A stretch of 64,000 bases of DNA, taken from assembly GCA_001725945.1 (NCBI GenBank), contig LRMT01000096.1, forward strand, positions 42,309 through 106,308. Direction: 5' to 3'. The position numbers and the translations under genes were made by a program. The notes below the pieces were generated by a model. The model did not search any database. It had not been told where the DNA came from and was given only the letters and a program-made list of their open reading frames with translations. Positions within the stretch are counted from its first letter, which is position 1, and the number at the start of each line of letters is the position of its first letter. Positions 62,328 to 64,000 of the stretch are shown here, piece by piece. The DNA is from Cupriavidus sp. UYMMa02A. GTDB taxonomy: Bacteria; Pseudomonadota; Gammaproteobacteria; Burkholderiales; Burkholderiaceae.

Positions 62328-62337
62328 TGTAGCTACA
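62328..62337. promoter_or_regulatory. Palindromic operator candidate for brnTA
   Basis: TGTAGCTACA, a perfect 10-bp palindrome 11 bp upstream of the brnT start, flanked by AT-rich arms (TTAT...TTAA). Its position suits autorepression by BrnA. Confidence 0.5.
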
Positions 62338-62499
62338 TTAAATGAGGGATGCAATGTACTCCGGATATTTGGGGAATCTGTGATCCTCATTACCCGGCTC
62401 TGCAGGAGCGTACGGGCCATCCCTTCGTTCCAACAGGGACTTCTTTCTGATTATTAGGGCGCATAGACTGGTGTCACCATGTCCGAACGGGAGCTTCAC

Positions 62500-63198
62500 A
62501 TGACCACCTCGCCTCCCGACCCGCGCGGAAAAACCTCCCGCCGCGATTTCCTCGGTGAACTCGGTACCCTTGCGGCGCTGGCCAGTGTTGTACCCGCCAG
62601 CATCGCGCAAACCGGCAACCCGCACGCCGCCGCCTGCCTGCTGACCCCCGCCGCCACCGAAGGCCCCTTCTATCTCAACGACGCCGCACTGCGCAGCGAC
62701 ATCCGCGACGGCCGCCCCGGCCAGGCGCTGCGGCTGCGTCTGACCGTGGTCGATGCCGACCGGGGCTGTCAGCCGGTGCCGGGCGCGCTGGTCAGCATCT
62801 GGCATTGCGATGCCGGCGGCAGCTATAGCGGTGAGGACGGACGTCGCGATGCCACGCGCTACCTTCGCGGTGTGCAGCAGACCGGCGCCGATGGTGCGGC
62901 AACTTTCGTGACGATCTATCCCGGCTGGTATCGCCCGCGCGCGGTGCATATCCACTTCAAGGTGTTGCTCGCGAATGTCGAGGTGCTGACCAGCCAGCTC
63001 TACTTCAGCGACGCGCTCAACCGCGAAGTGCTCGGCAGCCACCCGGCGTACCGGGCACGCGGCGCGCCGACACGCGCAAACACGCAGGATCCGATCGCGG
63101 GCAGCGAGCCGCCGCTCGTGCGCGTACGCACTGCACAGGAATGGCTGGACGGGGAGTTCGTCGTGGGAATTGCGCGCGGCGGCGGCCGAACGGCTTAA
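62500..63198 (+). CDS. Tat-exported intradiol ring-cleavage dioxygenase
   Basis: 232 residues, intact. Twin-arginine signal: TSRRDFLGELGTLAALASVV. The domain resembles protocatechuate/catechol intradiol dioxygenases: LLTPAATEGPFYLNDAALRS, LRLTVVDADRGCQPVPGALV, SIWHCDAGGSYSG and the iron site TIYPGWYRPRAVHIHFKVLL (Tyr, then His-x-His). The canonical cytosolic enzymes have no Tat signal; exported versions are a separate, poorly characterised group. The ATG at 62500 has a GGGAG site; an in-frame ATG at 62479 would add seven residues. The 3' end overlaps the convergent NTF2-like gene by 4 bp. Confidence 0.85.
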   Translation: MTTSPPDPRGKTSRRDFLGELGTLAALASVVPASIAQTGNPHAAACLLTPAATEGPFYLNDAALRSDIRDGRPGQALRLRLTVVDADRGCQPVPGALVSIWHCDAGGSYSGEDGRRDATRYLRGVQQTGADGAATFVTIYPGWYRPRAVHIHFKVLLANVEVLTSQLYFSDALNREVLGSHPAYRARGAPTRANTQDPIAGSEPPLVRVRTAQEWLDGEFVVGIARGGGRTA

Positions 63199-63593
63199 GG
63201 CGCGGACGCGTCCGCCGCGAGCAAATTCGCGTCGCGGCACAGCCGCCACCTGCCATCGGCCTCCCTGCGCAGTACGGTGAGCGTATAGCCGGAGCGATGC
63301 ACTGCCTGCCCGCCTGGCGGCGTCACCGTCAGTTCGATGAAGTTGCGCAGGTAGGCCCAGTCGCCCATCACCTGCAGTTCCCGGATGTCATGGCTGCCCT
63401 GCATCCGTACCCCCTTCATGCCGGCCGAGGTCTGCGCGAAAGCGGCCTTGCCGAAGGGTTCCTTGCCGGGGACCATGAAGACGACGTCATCGGTCATCAG
63501 GTTCAGTACGGTATCGATATCGCCTTGCTGGCTGGCGGTGAACCAGGTCTGTACCAGTTCACGGATGGCGCGCTCGTCGTCTGCGGGGTTCAT
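63195..63593 (-). CDS. NTF2-like (SgcJ/EcaC, SnoaL-type) protein
   Basis: Intact, 132 residues. [40 protein letters not shown], then [20 protein letters not shown] and [32 protein letters not shown]: the cone-shaped NTF2 fold of the SgcJ/EcaC group. Members are small-molecule-binding or isomerase-like; the function is unassigned. Its ATG overlaps the stop region of the M23 peptidase gene by 4 bp (coupled). It is convergent with the dioxygenase. Confidence 0.88.
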   Translation of the reverse strand: MNPADDERAIRELVQTWFTASQQGDIDTVLNLMTDDVVFMVPGKEPFGKAAFAQTSAGMKGVRMQGSHDIRELQVMGDWAYLRNFIELTVTPPGGQAVHRSGYTLTVLRREADGRWRLCRDANLLAADASAP

Positions 63594-64000
63594 GGCTGTC
63601 TCGCTTGTTTGCCCGCGCCTGCCGGCGTCCTTGCCGGTGCGGCCAGCAGCGGGTAAGGATTGATGGCGCCGCCGGCCGTGTAGATGCCGTAGTGCAGGTG
63701 CGGCGGCGTGCCCTGCGCGTTGCCGGTAGTGCCGACATAGCCCAGCACCGAGCCCGGCATCACCCGGTCTCCGGCACCGCTGTCGCCGTAGCGGTCGAGG
63801 TGGGCATAGTAGTGCATCTGGCGGCCGGGCCCCATCACCCACACCGCATTGCCGCCGAGCCGGTTGGTGCCGACGCGCGTTACCAGCCTTCGGTGGCCGG
63901 AGACCACCGGCGTGCCGCGCGGCGCGAAGATCGTCGATCCCCTCATGCGCCGGCCGCCGCCGCGCGCCGCGCCCCAGGTGTCGCGCAGGTTGCGGCGCGT
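63590..64000 (-). CDS. M23-family peptidase (LytM domain), partial at window edge
   Basis: The C-terminal 137 or so residues are visible; the N-terminus lies beyond base 64000. Catalytic core: [50 protein letters not shown] with the HLH zinc and general-base pair. The first zinc motif, normally H-E-G-I-D, reads M-R-G-S-T: a C missing and a G extra about 20 bases apart (63935-63955) scramble only this stretch, so the enzyme is probably active in reality. It cleaves peptidoglycan cross-links, or is an activator if inactive. Confidence 0.85.
   Translation of the reverse strand, partial: TRRNLRDTWGAARGGGRRMRGSTIFAPRGTPVVSGHRRLVTRVGTNRLGGNAVWVMGPGRQMHYYAHLDRYGDSGAGDRVMPGSVLGYVGTTGNAQGTPPHLHYGIYTAGGAINPYPLLAAPARTPAGAGKQARQP

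Overview
This is a very GC-rich (roughly two-thirds G+C), gene-dense chromosomal segment that looks like a Cupriavidus/Ralstonia-type betaproteobacterium (Burkholderiaceae), probably the second replicon. The reasons are the zwf-pgl-glk Entner-Doudoroff block, four Bug/TctC-type periplasmic receptors, a CYP116B-type self-sufficient P450, a one-chain indolepyruvate ferredoxin oxidoreductase, and many IclR/LysR/GntR regulators next to small catabolic operons. No rRNA, tRNA, CRISPR array or complete insertion sequence was seen.

The sequence carries about one single-base indel per kilobase. More than half of the longer genes have conserved protein sequence running through two or more frames (glk, the FAD monooxygenase, M16 protease, hpnJ, patatin, argG and others). 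Essential genes such as argG are hit, and one lost or gained base restores each frame, so most of these are probably assembly or sequencing errors. Broken genes are given with the full span of the recognisable product, and the likely indel positions are stated.

Layout. 1-4.2 kb: zwf end, pgl, glk, then a TctDE-like two-component system. 4.2-9.3 kb: a truncated hydroxyacid dehydrogenase beside a 17-bp repeat cluster, yccF, a MarR-DUF2783-FAD monooxygenase operon, and a divergent OPT transporter with paired operator-like sites between. 9.4-11.2 kb: acyl-CoA dehydrogenase coupled to an unknown gene. 11.2-11.6 kb: an unknown gene behind a near-perfect LexA box. 11.7-17.3 kb: M16 protease and a DNA/RNA repair operon (ada-alkA fusion, ogt, thpR). 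17.4-22.8 kb: ycgR with a sigma-28-like promoter, a D-amino-acid-oxidase-type enzyme with an IclR regulator, and an orphan hpnJ.

23.4-32.8 kb: a seven-gene minus-strand operon (UxaA-type dehydratase small and large subunits, GntR, LDH2-type dehydrogenase, indolepyruvate oxidoreductase, Bug receptor, MFS carrier). It faces a plus-strand operon at 32.9-40.6 kb that opens with two adjacent paralogous proteins of unknown function sharing an AGTH...N..LH motif, followed by a quinone-reductase-like enzyme, a TauD-type dioxygenase, the pntAA-pntAB-pntB transhydrogenase, an SDR and an APH-type kinase. Together these look like a carboxylic-acid or sulfonate catabolic island with its own NADPH supply. 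40.6-45 kb: CYP116B, a Bug receptor and a divergent IclR with a clear dyad operator. 45-50.6 kb: a patatin-porin fusion, small unknown genes, a sirtuin and an EamA exporter. 50.6-60.1 kb: an amidohydrolase/Bug/LysR set, DUF1439, slyX and VOC genes, then LysR with an enoyl-CoA hydratase/Bug/CaiB operon. 60.4-64 kb: argG with a strong terminator, brnTA, a Tat-exported intradiol dioxygenase, an NTF2-like protein and a partial M23 peptidase.

The best candidate for something undescribed is the AGTH paralogue pair at 32,973-33,788. The LexA-box gene (11,213-11,589) and the 17-bp interspersed repeat come next.
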